64,000 nucleotides of DNA from Flavobacteriales bacterium (GTDB lineage Bacteria; Bacteroidota; Bacteroidia; Flavobacteriales; BACL11), in contig PAHP01000007.1 of assembly GCA_002705205.1 (NCBI GenBank), positions 192,122-256,121 of the forward strand. Direction: 5' to 3'. Made by a program: the position numbers and the translations under genes. The number at the start of each line of letters is the position of its first letter. Position 1 is the stretch's first letter. Under the pieces are notes generated by a model. It did not search any database. It was given only the letters and a program-made list of their open reading frames with translations, and was not told where the DNA came from. Shown piece after piece: positions 53,382 to 62,729 of the stretch.

Positions 53382-54374
53382 ATGCGGAATATAACTATAT
53401 TATTATTCTCTTTAATACCATTAACACTATTAAGTCAGAATTGTGATTCTTTACTTTATGAGTCTATTACAAATCCAGGTCCCTATAGTGTTGATTATAT
53501 TACAGAACCTTTGGGTATTCGTAATGGTCCTGATTATTCAGGATCAACAATATTTTATCCTTTAAATAACAATATTGAGTGTGCTAGTATTGTACTTGTT
53601 CCTGGCTTTATGAATACAGAGTTAAGTATACAGAATTGGGGGCCATTTTTAGCTTCACATGGTATTGTTACAATGACAATTGGTACAAATAGCTTGCTCG
53701 ATTCAGAATTCCAGCGGAAGGATGCTTTATTAGATGCAATAATCTCATTGAAGCATGAAAATAATAGATCATCATCTCCTTTATTTTACAGGTTAGATAC
53801 AGCTGCTATTGCTGTTGGAGGGTTCTCAAAAGGAGGAGGAGGTGCTCAATTAGCCGGGGTTGATTTCCCTGATTTAAAAGCTATTATAGCCCTTTATCCT
53901 TGGCTAGATAATCCTTCACAATCAGATCTTAATCATAACATTCCTGTTATAATTATTAGTGGTCAGCTAGATGCTATTGCCCCGCCTGCATCACATGCTA
54001 ATATTCACTATACTTATACTCCTAACACAACTAATAAGTTGAAATATGAAGTTGCACTTGCTTCTCATGATAATGTTAGTGGGCCAAATGGTGGCTTTGG
54101 AGAGGTTGGGAAAAGAGTTTTCTCATGGCTTCAGACATATCTTTTGAATGATAGTTGCTATTGTCCTTTATTATTAAATCCAGCTGTTACAGCATCAGAT
54201 TATATAACAAATATTTCTTGTCCTATTATTAATCAGATATCTGAGATTTCATTTTCAAAAAAGAAGTTAATTAAAATCGTTGATATATTAGGCCGAGAAA
54301 CAAAAATGGTTAATCAGAATCTCTTTTATCTTTATGATGATGGAACTGTTGAGAAGAAGATAGTTATTAACTAA
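53382..54374 (+). CDS. Exported chlorophyllase/dienelactone-hydrolase-like alpha/beta hydrolase with short C-terminal tail
   Basis: 330 aa; IVLVPGFMNTELSIQNWGPFLASHGIVTMTI, AIAVGGFSKGGGGAQLAG; tail KIVDILGRETKMVNQNLFYLYDDGTVEKKIVIN. Confidence 0.82.
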   Translation: MRNITILLFSLIPLTLLSQNCDSLLYESITNPGPYSVDYITEPLGIRNGPDYSGSTIFYPLNNNIECASIVLVPGFMNTELSIQNWGPFLASHGIVTMTIGTNSLLDSEFQRKDALLDAIISLKHENNRSSSPLFYRLDTAAIAVGGFSKGGGGAQLAGVDFPDLKAIIALYPWLDNPSQSDLNHNIPVIIISGQLDAIAPPASHANIHYTYTPNTTNKLKYEVALASHDNVSGPNGGFGEVGKRVFSWLQTYLLNDSCYCPLLLNPAVTASDYITNISCPIINQISEISFSKKKLIKIVDILGRETKMVNQNLFYLYDDGTVEKKIVIN

Positions 54375-54415
54375 ATAATAGCTAGTATTATTAATCTCTT
54401 TTAAAATTTATAGAT

Positions 54416-55129
54416 ATGTCTTTAGGTAAATGGATAGGAATAGGAGCAGGGTGGTTTCTTGCAGGTCCAATAGGAGCAATAATTGGTTATTATATTAATA
54501 AAAGTTTTTTTGATGGAAAGAATGACCAAGCAAAAGCCTACGAGTTATCTCTCTTAATATTATCTTCTTTAGTAATAAAATCTGATGGGAAGGTGGTTAA
54601 GGCTGAATTAGATTATGTTAAGAGATTCTTTGTAAATACTTTTGGTATTCAAAAAGCTAATCAGTATTTTGAAGTTTTTAATAAGCTTAACAAGCAATCA
54701 TTGTCCTCTCAGCTTCGTCCTGTGTGCCAGCAGTTAAATTCTTATGTAAACCATGCTTCAAGATTGCAAATAATACATTTTCTTTTTGGAGTTTCAGCAA
54801 GTGATAATGAGATACATGTGTCTGAGATTGAGTTGATCAAGAGGATTGCTAATTATCTTAACATAAACCAATATGATTTTGAGTCTATTAAGTCTATGTT
54901 TATTACTACAGGTAAGGGAGCTAAAAGTAATTTAGATAAATGGTATGCAATCTTGGAGTTAGATAAGAATGCTAGTGATGATGAGATTAAAAAGGCGCAT
55001 AGAAAAATGGTGAGAAAATATCATCCTGATAAGTTGCAAGGTGTTAGTGAAGATATTATAAAATTAGCTGAAGAGAAATTTTTACTTGTTCAGGAAGCAT
55101 ACGAACAAATTAAGAAAAATAGAGTCTAG
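54416..55129 (+). CDS. DjlA-like protein: TerB-like domain plus C-terminal J domain
   Basis: 237 aa; N-terminal glycine-rich membrane segment; C-terminal [34 protein letters not shown] (HPD). Confidence 0.87.
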   Translation: MSLGKWIGIGAGWFLAGPIGAIIGYYINKSFFDGKNDQAKAYELSLLILSSLVIKSDGKVVKAELDYVKRFFVNTFGIQKANQYFEVFNKLNKQSLSSQLRPVCQQLNSYVNHASRLQIIHFLFGVSASDNEIHVSEIELIKRIANYLNINQYDFESIKSMFITTGKGAKSNLDKWYAILELDKNASDDEIKKAHRKMVRKYHPDKLQGVSEDIIKLAEEKFLLVQEAYEQIKKNRV

Positions 55130-55132
55130 TAC

Positions 55133-55618
55133 TTAATTAGCACAGCAATTTTCATTAGTAGTATTATAAATTTGATCTAGCACTTTATTTCTGAAGTCAA
55201 ATATCTCGTTAACTCTTTTGTTAATAAATAAATAATTTGCTAGTTTCCCTAATATACCAAAAGGAGGGATGTATGTAATAATATCTTTCATTAGCACGCC
55301 ATTATCTTGTACTTTAAAAATATGTTCGTGATGCCACATCTTATAAGGACCAACTCTTTGTTCGTCAACAAAAAAATTCTTTTCTTTAACGTGAGTAATT
55401 TCTGTAATCCAGGTTAAAGGTATATTCAGAATCGGTGTAACTTTATATGATATTATCATCCCAGGGTACATTACTTCATCTTTATTCTTAGAGGTAATAA
55501 TGAATCCCATATTTTGAGGGGTGATTTTTTGAAGATTTTTTGGTGAAGACATAAAGCTCCATAAATCGTCTATATTAGTTTTTACTAGTTGTTCTCTAAT
55601 TATTTGTGTGTAAGCCAT
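55133..55618 (-). CDS. SRPBCC (START-like) ligand-binding family protein
   Basis: 161 aa; LWSFMSSPKNLQKITPQNMGFIITS ... VDEQRVGPYKMWHHEHIFKVQDNGVLMKDIITYIPPFG. Confidence 0.87.
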   Translation of the reverse strand: MAYTQIIREQLVKTNIDDLWSFMSSPKNLQKITPQNMGFIITSKNKDEVMYPGMIISYKVTPILNIPLTWITEITHVKEKNFFVDEQRVGPYKMWHHEHIFKVQDNGVLMKDIITYIPPFGILGKLANYLFINKRVNEIFDFRNKVLDQIYNTTNENCCAN

Positions 55619-55620
55619 AT

Positions 55621-56745
55621 TTATTTTTTATAAAATGTACTTAGTTCTTTTTTTGCTTTTAAAACTTTTGGGGTTATTACTGCCGTACAATAACCTGCTG
55701 ATGAGTTTTCTTTGTAATAATTTTGATGATATGCCTCCGCTTCATAAAAGGTATTAAACTGCTTTACTTCAGTTACTATTTTATTGTCAAATATTTCCTT
55801 ATTTATTTGATCCATATATTTTATAATTATTTTTCTTTCTTCTTCATTATTATATAAAACTATTGATCTGTAGTGTGTGCCAATATCATTTCCTTGTCTA
55901 TTTAGTGTTGTAGGGTCATGAGAAAGAAAAAATATTTTTATAATATCCTCTAGCTGTATCTGCTTTGTGTTATATTGTATTTCACATACTTCAGCGTGTT
56001 CTGTTATTCCTTGAGTTACTTCTCTGTAAGAAGGGTTTTTTATTTTACCGCCTGCAAATCCACTCTTTACATTTACTACGCCAATAACATCTTCAAATAT
56101 TGCTTCTGTGCACCAAAAACAACCACCTCCAAGATGAATGGTCTTTAGATTATTATTCTTTAATTCAGTCATCTTCTTATTTTTATCTTCAATGCTAACT
56201 ACGATCTCATTTCTTCTATTTAAAAATTGATACGGTGAATTATATATTAACACCTCAAAATCATCTTTATGTGCTATGTTATATTGCTGTAGTGCTTTTT
56301 TTAGTTTGTTGATGTGATTTTGTTCTTTTTCTTTATTTGAATATCCAGAGTAAGCTATCGATGCTTTTAAATTAGACGGTTCTTCATATATTAATAGCTT
56401 GTTGTTTTTTGCTTTTGGTAAGTTTTGTAATGTATATTCATCAGGCATAATAAAAGCCATCTCATTTTTATTGTGTAGCTTGATTACTACTGGAGAGGTC
56501 ATTTCTATTTTTTCTTCTGTTTTATTTCCTCCAAATATATATCCCGCTACATTTCTAAATGAGTTATCCCTATCTTTAATATTTTTCGGAATATATGAGA
56601 CATAAATGAGTTTCTTGTATTCTCGGATTTCTATATTTCCTATTTTCTGAATAACTGTGTATTGATTACTCTTTGTTTCTTTAAAAGGTTTAATTGCAAA
56701 TAATAATGTTATAATTCCAACTACAGTTATAAGTATTGTTTTCAT
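55621..56745 (-). CDS. Fusion: exported SOUL heme-binding domain plus peptide-methionine (S)-S-oxide reductase MsrA
   Basis: 374 aa; N-terminal TM/signal then SOUL-type YTVIQKIGNIEIREYKKLIYVSYI ... KIEMTSPVVIKL ... FIMPDEYTLQNLP; C-terminal MsrA LGGGCFWCTEAIFEDVIGVVNVKSGFAGG...HDPTTLNRQGNDIGTHYRSIV. Confidence 0.93.
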   Translation of the reverse strand: MKTILITVVGIITLLFAIKPFKETKSNQYTVIQKIGNIEIREYKKLIYVSYIPKNIKDRDNSFRNVAGYIFGGNKTEEKIEMTSPVVIKLHNKNEMAFIMPDEYTLQNLPKAKNNKLLIYEEPSNLKASIAYSGYSNKEKEQNHINKLKKALQQYNIAHKDDFEVLIYNSPYQFLNRRNEIVVSIEDKNKKMTELKNNNLKTIHLGGGCFWCTEAIFEDVIGVVNVKSGFAGGKIKNPSYREVTQGITEHAEVCEIQYNTKQIQLEDIIKIFFLSHDPTTLNRQGNDIGTHYRSIVLYNNEEERKIIIKYMDQINKEIFDNKIVTEVKQFNTFYEAEAYHQNYYKENSSAGYCTAVITPKVLKAKKELSTFYKK

Positions 56746-56797
56746 TTATTTTTTTTGTAAAAATACTATTATATAAAGAAGAAGTACTATAACTTAT

Positions 56798-56805
56798 TAT
56801 ATTTG
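56798..56805 (+). promoter_or_regulatory. Bacteroidota -7 element, 4 nt before the start codon
   Basis: ACTATAACTTATTATATTTGTGATATG; TATATTTG matches TAnnTTTG; the same block recurs at 61309. Confidence 0.5.
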
Positions 56806-56809
56806 TGAT

Positions 56810-59287
56810 ATGAAGAAACTACTTATTATACTGCTTTGTTTGCCTATTATTTTGTTATCCCAGAATACAAAATATAGTAAGGCGCAGATTTATTATAAAA
56901 ATCAGTCAGAGTATAATCTATTAAGAATAAATGGAGTCGTTCTTGATCATGCTAGAATTAAGAAAGATGTATTTATTGAATCAGATTTTTCATCAGTTGA
57001 TATTAGTATAGCAAGAGATTTAGGCTTCGAGGTTAAAGTGTTAATTGATGATGTTCAGGATTATTATATTAATAGGAACTTATTAGAGACTAAAAATGAA
57101 AAAACACCAAATAATTTATGTTCTAATGGAAGTTTTAATTATACAACACCTGTAAATTACAATCATGGATCTATGGGAGGATACTTAACGTATAACCAAG
57201 TTATGTCAGAGATTGATAGTATGGCTGTATTATTTCCAAATTTAATCACTGTAAGATCGCCAATTAGTACATTTACTACATATGAGGGGAGAAATCTTTA
57301 TTGGGTTAAGATCTCTGATAATCCTAATATTGATGAAAATGAACCTGAGATTCTATATGATGCAGTGCATCATGCAAGAGAGCCAATGTCTGTTCAGCAA
57401 TTAATTTACTATATGTGGTATCTACTAGAGAATTATTCTTCTAATCTAGAGGTCCAGACAATAATTAATAATACTGAGTTATATTTTGTTCCTTTTGTTA
57501 ATCCAGATGGATTCATCTATAATGAGACTACCTTTCCTAATGGTGGTGGAATGTGGAGAAAAAATAGAAGAAATCATTTTAATGGTGATTTTGGTGTTGA
57601 CAATAATAGAAACTACAATTATATTGACGGTACTAATGGAAGTGTTTGGGGAACTAATGGGATTTCATTTAATACATATTCTAATGTTTATTGTGGCACA
57701 AGTCCATTTTCAGAACCAGAGAATCAAGCAATGAAATGGTTTATTGAACAACATGAGTTTAGATTAGCACTCAATAATCATTCATATAGTCATCTATTAT
57801 TATATCCTTTTGGTTTTGATCTTAATCAATATTCTCCTGATCATGACACTTATTTTGCGATTTCTGACTTGATGACTTCACGCAATAATATGGATAGTCA
57901 ATTAGCATGGGAATTATATCCAGCGGCAGGTACTTCTGATGATTTTATGTATGGAGACACTAGTAATCATCAAAAGATATTTTCATTTACTCCTGAGATT
58001 GGAACGGGATTACAAGGATTCTGGCCAGCCTCGTCAGATATTGACCCTTTATGTCAAAGTATGATGCCTTTAAATTTGACAGCAGCTCATTTGGTTGGTA
58101 ATTATGCAAAAGCTACTGATAAACATGCATTTTCTTTTGTAAGTGTAAATGGATTTATATTATATGATATTACTAGATATGGCTTGGAAAGTCCAGCTAA
58201 TTTTACAGTATCAGTTATTCCTATCTCTAATAATATACAGAACATTGGCCCTGCTAATCAACATAATAATATGTCAATGTTACAAACAGATTTAGATTCT
58301 ATAAGTTATAGTCTTTCAAATAATATTTTGCCAGGTGATTTAATTGAGTATGTTATTGTTATGAATAATGGGCTATATTCTTTTAATGATACTATTAGAA
58401 AGATATATGGGACTCCTCAGCTTCTTTATAGTAATAATGGTACAAGTATGTCAGGATGGATTAATCAATTTTCTTGGGGAACTACTTTTTCTTCTTTCCA
58501 ATCTAGTCCATCCTCCATTACAGATTCGCCTTTTGGTAATTATAGTAATAATACTAATAATAAGATATCACTATTAAGCCCCGTTTCATTAAATAATTCA
58601 GTTGCGGCTTATGTTTCTTTTTGGGCCAAGTGGGATATAGAAGATAACTGGGATTATGTGCAATTTGAGGTGTCTGAGGATAATGGAAATACGTGGGTTC
58701 CTCAATGTGGAATTTATACTGAAGAGGGTGCTGTTGATCAGGATATGGGACAACCTGTATATGATGGGTTGCAAACTAATTGGGTAAGGGAAACTATAGA
58801 TCTAGGTGACTATTTGAACCAAGATATTTTAGTCCGTTTTAAGATTGTTACAGATGGAGCAAATACCTATGATGGTTTTTATTTTGATGATTTTGAAATT
58901 AATGTTATTTTTAATTCAGTTTTAGGATGCACTGATTCTTCTGCATGTAATTATGATTCTTTAGCAACAATAAATAATAATATGTGTAATTATAATTCAG
59001 AATCATACGATACGGTTTATACTAATAATGTAATCTTATGGAATGGTATGTTTCTAAGTATATCTGGTGATTATTCAGATACGCTCATTAATACAAATGG
59101 ATGTGATAGTATTGCATATCTTAATTTAAATATTATTACAACAGGGATCTTAGATATAACTAATATGGAAAGCAACTTAATTAAGATTACAGATATATTA
59201 GGACAAGAAACGCCTTACAGAAGAAATACCCCTCTAATCTACTTATACGATGATGGTACAATAGAGAAAAGAATAGTGATAGAATAA
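56810..59287 (+). CDS. Secreted M14-family zinc carboxypeptidase with short C-terminal tail
   Basis: 825 aa; YDAVHHAREPMSVQQL, VPFVNPDGFIYNE, RKNRRNHF...GVDNNRNYNYIDG, FTPEIG; GCTDSSACNYDSLATINNNMCNY module; tail KITDILGQETPYRRNTPLIYLYDDGTIEKRIVIE. Confidence 0.93.
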   Translation: MKKLLIILLCLPIILLSQNTKYSKAQIYYKNQSEYNLLRINGVVLDHARIKKDVFIESDFSSVDISIARDLGFEVKVLIDDVQDYYINRNLLETKNEKTPNNLCSNGSFNYTTPVNYNHGSMGGYLTYNQVMSEIDSMAVLFPNLITVRSPISTFTTYEGRNLYWVKISDNPNIDENEPEILYDAVHHAREPMSVQQLIYYMWYLLENYSSNLEVQTIINNTELYFVPFVNPDGFIYNETTFPNGGGMWRKNRRNHFNGDFGVDNNRNYNYIDGTNGSVWGTNGISFNTYSNVYCGTSPFSEPENQAMKWFIEQHEFRLALNNHSYSHLLLYPFGFDLNQYSPDHDTYFAISDLMTSRNNMDSQLAWELYPAAGTSDDFMYGDTSNHQKIFSFTPEIGTGLQGFWPASSDIDPLCQSMMPLNLTAAHLVGNYAKATDKHAFSFVSVNGFILYDITRYGLESPANFTVSVIPISNNIQNIGPANQHNNMSMLQTDLDSISYSLSNNILPGDLIEYVIVMNNGLYSFNDTIRKIYGTPQLLYSNNGTSMSGWINQFSWGTTFSSFQSSPSSITDSPFGNYSNNTNNKISLLSPVSLNNSVAAYVSFWAKWDIEDNWDYVQFEVSEDNGNTWVPQCGIYTEEGAVDQDMGQPVYDGLQTNWVRETIDLGDYLNQDILVRFKIVTDGANTYDGFYFDDFEINVIFNSVLGCTDSSACNYDSLATINNNMCNYNSESYDTVYTNNVILWNGMFLSISGDYSDTLINTNGCDSIAYLNLNIITTGILDITNMESNLIKITDILGQETPYRRNTPLIYLYDDGTIEKRIVIE

Positions 59288-59301
59288 AACAATAAATAAC
59301 A

Positions 59302-59973
59302 ATGAAAAAACTACTACTTATATTCTGCTCTATGTCTTTATTGACTAATGCTCAAGAACTTTCTTTAACATATAATCAGGCTAATGATACTAAATTTGTA
59401 AAAGGCTATAAAAATAATACGTTAATTGATTCATACACAACAAAAGAGGGTTTTACAATAAAGATAGGGGATACTTTAATCATAGGTAACGCAATAATTA
59501 AGAAGAAGAATAGAAAAAGGTATCTATTCAATGATGTCTTTTCTTATATTGCTGTTGGAAAAATTAAAAGTACAACTAATAAAGAATACAGATATCTACC
59601 TCATAATTTTTCTGGAAGTAAGGTTATTGTGCGTTCAATGTTTGTTACACATGAAAAATATATTGGATATAAGATATTTCCTAAGCGTAATGAGATGCCA
59701 TTATATGTAAGTGTTTTTGTAAAAGGAGCAACACAAGGGATCTCAGAAATTCTAGGAAAGTCTAGAAAAACAATTTTAGATATAGAGAAAGCACTGTCAT
59801 CAGGAGAGGTTGCTTTATTAGAACCTAAAGAATTAAATCTTAAGCAAGAGAGTTCACAAAAAGATAATAATAAGTATGATGCTTTATTAAAATTAGGAGA
59901 ATTAAAAGAATCAGGGATTTTAACTGAGGAAGAATTTAATAAAGAGAAGAAGAAGATTCTTAACGACGAATAA
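59302..59973 (+). CDS. Exported protein with C-terminal SHOCT-like segment
   Basis: 223 aa; signal peptide MKKLLLIFCSMSLLTNAQ; C-terminal YDALLKLGELKESGILTEEEFNKEKKKIL. Confidence 0.72.
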   Translation: MKKLLLIFCSMSLLTNAQELSLTYNQANDTKFVKGYKNNTLIDSYTTKEGFTIKIGDTLIIGNAIIKKKNRKRYLFNDVFSYIAVGKIKSTTNKEYRYLPHNFSGSKVIVRSMFVTHEKYIGYKIFPKRNEMPLYVSVFVKGATQGISEILGKSRKTILDIEKALSSGEVALLEPKELNLKQESSQKDNNKYDALLKLGELKESGILTEEEFNKEKKKILNDE

Positions 59974-60030
59974 GAAATATTAAATTAGCAGAAACCATTG
60001 AAATATCTAGTTCGTTCAAGGGGGTGTCTA

Positions 60031-60055
60031 CTATTATAGCTTCTAACTATAATAG
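60031..60055. terminator. Possible bidirectional hairpin between convergent genes
   Basis: CTATTATAG-cttctaa-CTATAATAG, 9-bp perfect inverted repeat between convergent ORFs 59302..59973 (+) and 60095..60328 (-); no T-run. Confidence 0.35.
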
Positions 60056-60094
60056 AGAGATTTATCCAAGCTATGATTAACGCCTTTTCTACTA

Positions 60095-60328
60095 CTATTT
60101 TTTCCAATCAAAGCAGACCATTGTTTCGCTCGCTTCTGAAGGTCTTGAGCAGCTGTCTAACCCAAAATGAGAGCAATTAGCGCATGAAGAATTTTTTGTT
60201 ATAGAATCTTTATAGCTATGGCTGTCACAGAAATTATTAATTTCTACTTTTTGTTGATGTGTCTGACAAATAAAATCCCTAAGTAAATTTTCACAGTTTA
60301 TACAAGTATTGATATTTCTTAATTCCAT
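60095..60328 (-). CDS. Small cysteine-rich, probably metal-binding protein
   Basis: 77 aa with several Cys pairs (CINCENLLRDFIC, CANCSHFGLDSC); own TATATTTG -7-like motif on the minus strand upstream. Confidence 0.6.
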   Translation of the reverse strand: MELRNINTCINCENLLRDFICQTHQQKVEINNFCDSHSYKDSITKNSSCANCSHFGLDSCSRPSEASETMVCFDWKK

Positions 60329-60484
60329 AATCTTTAATTTTGTTTATTTTAATACGACAAATATACTATATAAGTTTCAGTATTTAAAACTTAAGTGACT
60401 GATTATTAGTAATTTATAATTAGAATAAATAAAAATAAGATAATCTCAGTATTTGTACTGACATCTAGGTTGTTAAAAATTTAT

Positions 60485-60492
60485 TATGTTTG
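60485..60492 (+). promoter_or_regulatory. Bacteroidota -7 element
   Basis: TATGTTTG (TAnnTTTG), 22 nt before the ATG at 60514. Confidence 0.45.
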
Positions 60493-60513
60493 TAACAATA
60501 AAAACTTAAAATT

Positions 60514-61047
60514 ATGAAGAAATTACTTTACTTATTTTTAATACTTCCTTTAGTTTTTTCTTCTTGCAAAAAAGAAGATGAAAAAGTACAAGGATGTACA
60601 GACTCAGCAGCATCAAACTACAACTCAAATGCAGAGGAAAATGATGGTTCATGTTTATTTGATGGATGTACTGATTTATTAGCTACTAACTATGATCCAG
60701 CAGCTAATAATGATGATGGTTCGTGCGAATATAGTATAATAGCTTCCTGGGATCTGGATCAGATATGGATAGACAATCAAGATGTAACTGGAAGTTTTTT
60801 TGAATTTGAGTATACTTTCTATAACGATAATTCTACATACTATGAATTTTCATTAGCAGATGGTAATGGAAATGTACTCACCGATTATGGTTCTGAAGTG
60901 TGGGCTCTGTCTGGATCAACTATAACATGTGTTGATATAGTAGATGGTGACATTGCAATATGGACTGTGGATCATATAAACGGGACACAATTACATATGT
61001 CTGCTACTTTAGATGGATCTCTTTGGGATATTCATTTAAAAAAGTAA
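60514..61047 (+). CDS. Lipoprotein with two GCTDxxAxNYDPxAxxDDGSC-type modules
   Basis: 177 aa; lipobox VFSSCKKEDEK; GCTDSAASNYNSNAEENDGSCLFDGCTDLLATNYDPAANNDDGSCEY; lipocalin-like C-terminal region. Confidence 0.75.
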   Translation: MKKLLYLFLILPLVFSSCKKEDEKVQGCTDSAASNYNSNAEENDGSCLFDGCTDLLATNYDPAANNDDGSCEYSIIASWDLDQIWIDNQDVTGSFFEFEYTFYNDNSTYYEFSLADGNGNVLTDYGSEVWALSGSTITCVDIVDGDIAIWTVDHINGTQLHMSATLDGSLWDIHLKK

Positions 61048-61122
61048 ATAAACATAATCTAAAAAAATACTATAATATATTTTAATACAACTAATTAATT
61101 ATTCATTAATATAGTGAAATAA

Positions 61123-61148
61123 AAAAGACCCCAAATAAGGGGTCTTTT
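61123..61148 (+). terminator. Intrinsic terminator
   Basis: AAAAGACCCC-aaataa-GGGGTCTTTT hairpin downstream of the 60514 gene. Confidence 0.9.
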
Positions 61149-61308
61149 ACTTTGTAGCGGGAAGCACTGAAATATCTAACTCTTTAAAAAGGAACTTACT
61201 AGAGATAGGGGCTCTTTATGATTACATAGAAGATTATAAGAAGTATGTTGAAATAAGTGATAGTTGTAGTTTAAATACTATTAACTAAAGAGCATTACTA
61301 TAACTTAT

Positions 61309-61316
61309 TATATTTG
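61309..61316 (+). promoter_or_regulatory. Bacteroidota -7 element, 4 nt before the start codon
   Basis: TTACTATAACTTATTATATTTGTCATATG; nearly identical to the 56798 promoter block. Confidence 0.5.
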
Positions 61317-61320
61317 TCAT

Positions 61321-62727
61321 ATGAAAAAACTTCTACTTATATTACTTTGCTTGCCTATGATTGGGTTTGGGCAGAACGTGAACATACCTGACGCTAACTT
61401 TAAAGCATACTTAGTAGGAAATACCGCTATTAACACCAATGGAGACACTGAAATACAAGTAAGTGAGGCTGCTGCTTTTAATGGAACTGTTAATTGTTAT
61501 CAAATGAATATTTCTGATTTAACTGGAATAGAAGCATTTACGGCTTTAACTTATTTGCATTGTATGGACAATCAAATCACAACTCTTGATATAAGTCAAA
61601 ATACTGCTTTAGTTGGATTGTCTTGTGGAGAAAATCAACTTACTAGTCTTGACGTGAGTAATAACACGTCTCTAGTTGAATTTGATTGTCGTGATAATCT
61701 ACTCACAAGTCTTGATGTAAGAAATGGAAATAATATTAATATGGGATTTATGGACATTTGTTTTAATAACGGGATAGGTACATTTGACAATCCATATCTT
61801 AATTGCATAAATGTTGACGATAGCACTTTCTCTGCAAATTTCTGGACTTTTAATGGATGGTTTGAAATTGATCCCCATCATTACTTTAGTAATAATTGCA
61901 ACCCCTCTAAGACCTACGTGCCTGATAATAACTTCGAGCAAAAATTAATCAACTTAGGTTATGATGGTTTTCTAGATGACTCTGTTATGACAGCACAAAT
62001 TAAGATAATTATTAATTTAGATGTTCAGTTTCAAAATATTTCTGATTTAACGGGAATAGAAGATTTTACTAACTTAGAGAATTTAGACTGTGGTTATAAT
62101 CAACTCACAAGCCTTGATGTAAGTAATAATACTGCTTTAAATATATTATATTGCAGAGAAAATCAACTCACAAGCCTTGATGTAAGTAATAATACTGCTT
62201 TGAATGTGTTATATTGTAGAGAAAATCAAATCACAAGCCTTGATGTAAGTAATAATACTGCATTAGAATTATTGAACTGTGGAACTAATCAAATCACAAG
62301 CCTTGATGTAAGTAATAATACTGCTTTAAATATATTATATTGTAGAGAAAATCAACTCACAAATCTTGATGTAAGTAATAATACTGCATTAGAATTGTTG
62401 AACTGTGCAACTAATCAACTAACAAGTCTTGATTTAAGAAGTGGAAATAATGTAAATCTTGATTCGCTGTTCTGCTGGTACAATTCTAATTTATATTGTA
62501 TTGATGTTGATGATGCAGTTTGGTCAACTAATAATTGGACTGATATAGACTCACAACACTACTTCAGCACTAATTGTGCTCTACCATCACAAGTACAAGA
62601 ACATTCTATAAACAAAGAAATTCTTAAAGTAACAGACCTATTAGGAAGAGAAACAAAAAACACGAATCAGCCTCTACTCTACTTATACGATGATGGAACA
62701 GTAGAGAAAAGAATAATTATAGATTAA
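61321..62727 (+). CDS. Secreted leucine-rich-repeat protein with short C-terminal tail
   Basis: 468 aa; signal peptide MKKLLLILLCLPMIGFGQ; 21-aa LRRs NQLTSLDVSNNTALNILYCRE; tail KVTDLLGRETKNTNQPLLYLYDDGTVEKRIIID. Confidence 0.9.
   Translation: MKKLLLILLCLPMIGFGQNVNIPDANFKAYLVGNTAINTNGDTEIQVSEAAAFNGTVNCYQMNISDLTGIEAFTALTYLHCMDNQITTLDISQNTALVGLSCGENQLTSLDVSNNTSLVEFDCRDNLLTSLDVRNGNNINMGFMDICFNNGIGTFDNPYLNCINVDDSTFSANFWTFNGWFEIDPHHYFSNNCNPSKTYVPDNNFEQKLINLGYDGFLDDSVMTAQIKIIINLDVQFQNISDLTGIEDFTNLENLDCGYNQLTSLDVSNNTALNILYCRENQLTSLDVSNNTALNVLYCRENQITSLDVSNNTALELLNCGTNQITSLDVSNNTALNILYCRENQLTNLDVSNNTALELLNCATNQLTSLDLRSGNNVNLDSLFCWYNSNLYCIDVDDAVWSTNNWTDIDSQHYFSTNCALPSQVQEHSINKEILKVTDLLGRETKNTNQPLLYLYDDGTVEKRIIID
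62098..62412 (+). repeat. Five tandem 63-bp near-identical repeats encoding LRR units
   Basis: Units start at 62098, 62161, 62224, 62287, 62350 (AATCAACTCACAAGCCTTGATGTAAGTAATAATACTGC...); a degenerate unit follows at 62413. Confidence 0.96.
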
Positions 62728-62729
62728 CA

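Noticed and set aside
59984-61288. Two stretches after 59973 and 61148 with weak similarity (AETIEISSSFK... and AGSTEISNSLKRNLLEIGALYDYIEDYKKYVEISDSCSLNTIN*)
   Set aside because: Open frames without plausible starts; shared similarity is about 20 nt, so too weak to call gene relics without alignment.
62098-62412. 63-bp repeats considered as a CRISPR or structural DNA repeat
   Set aside because: Periodicity is fully explained by 21-aa LRR units in frame.
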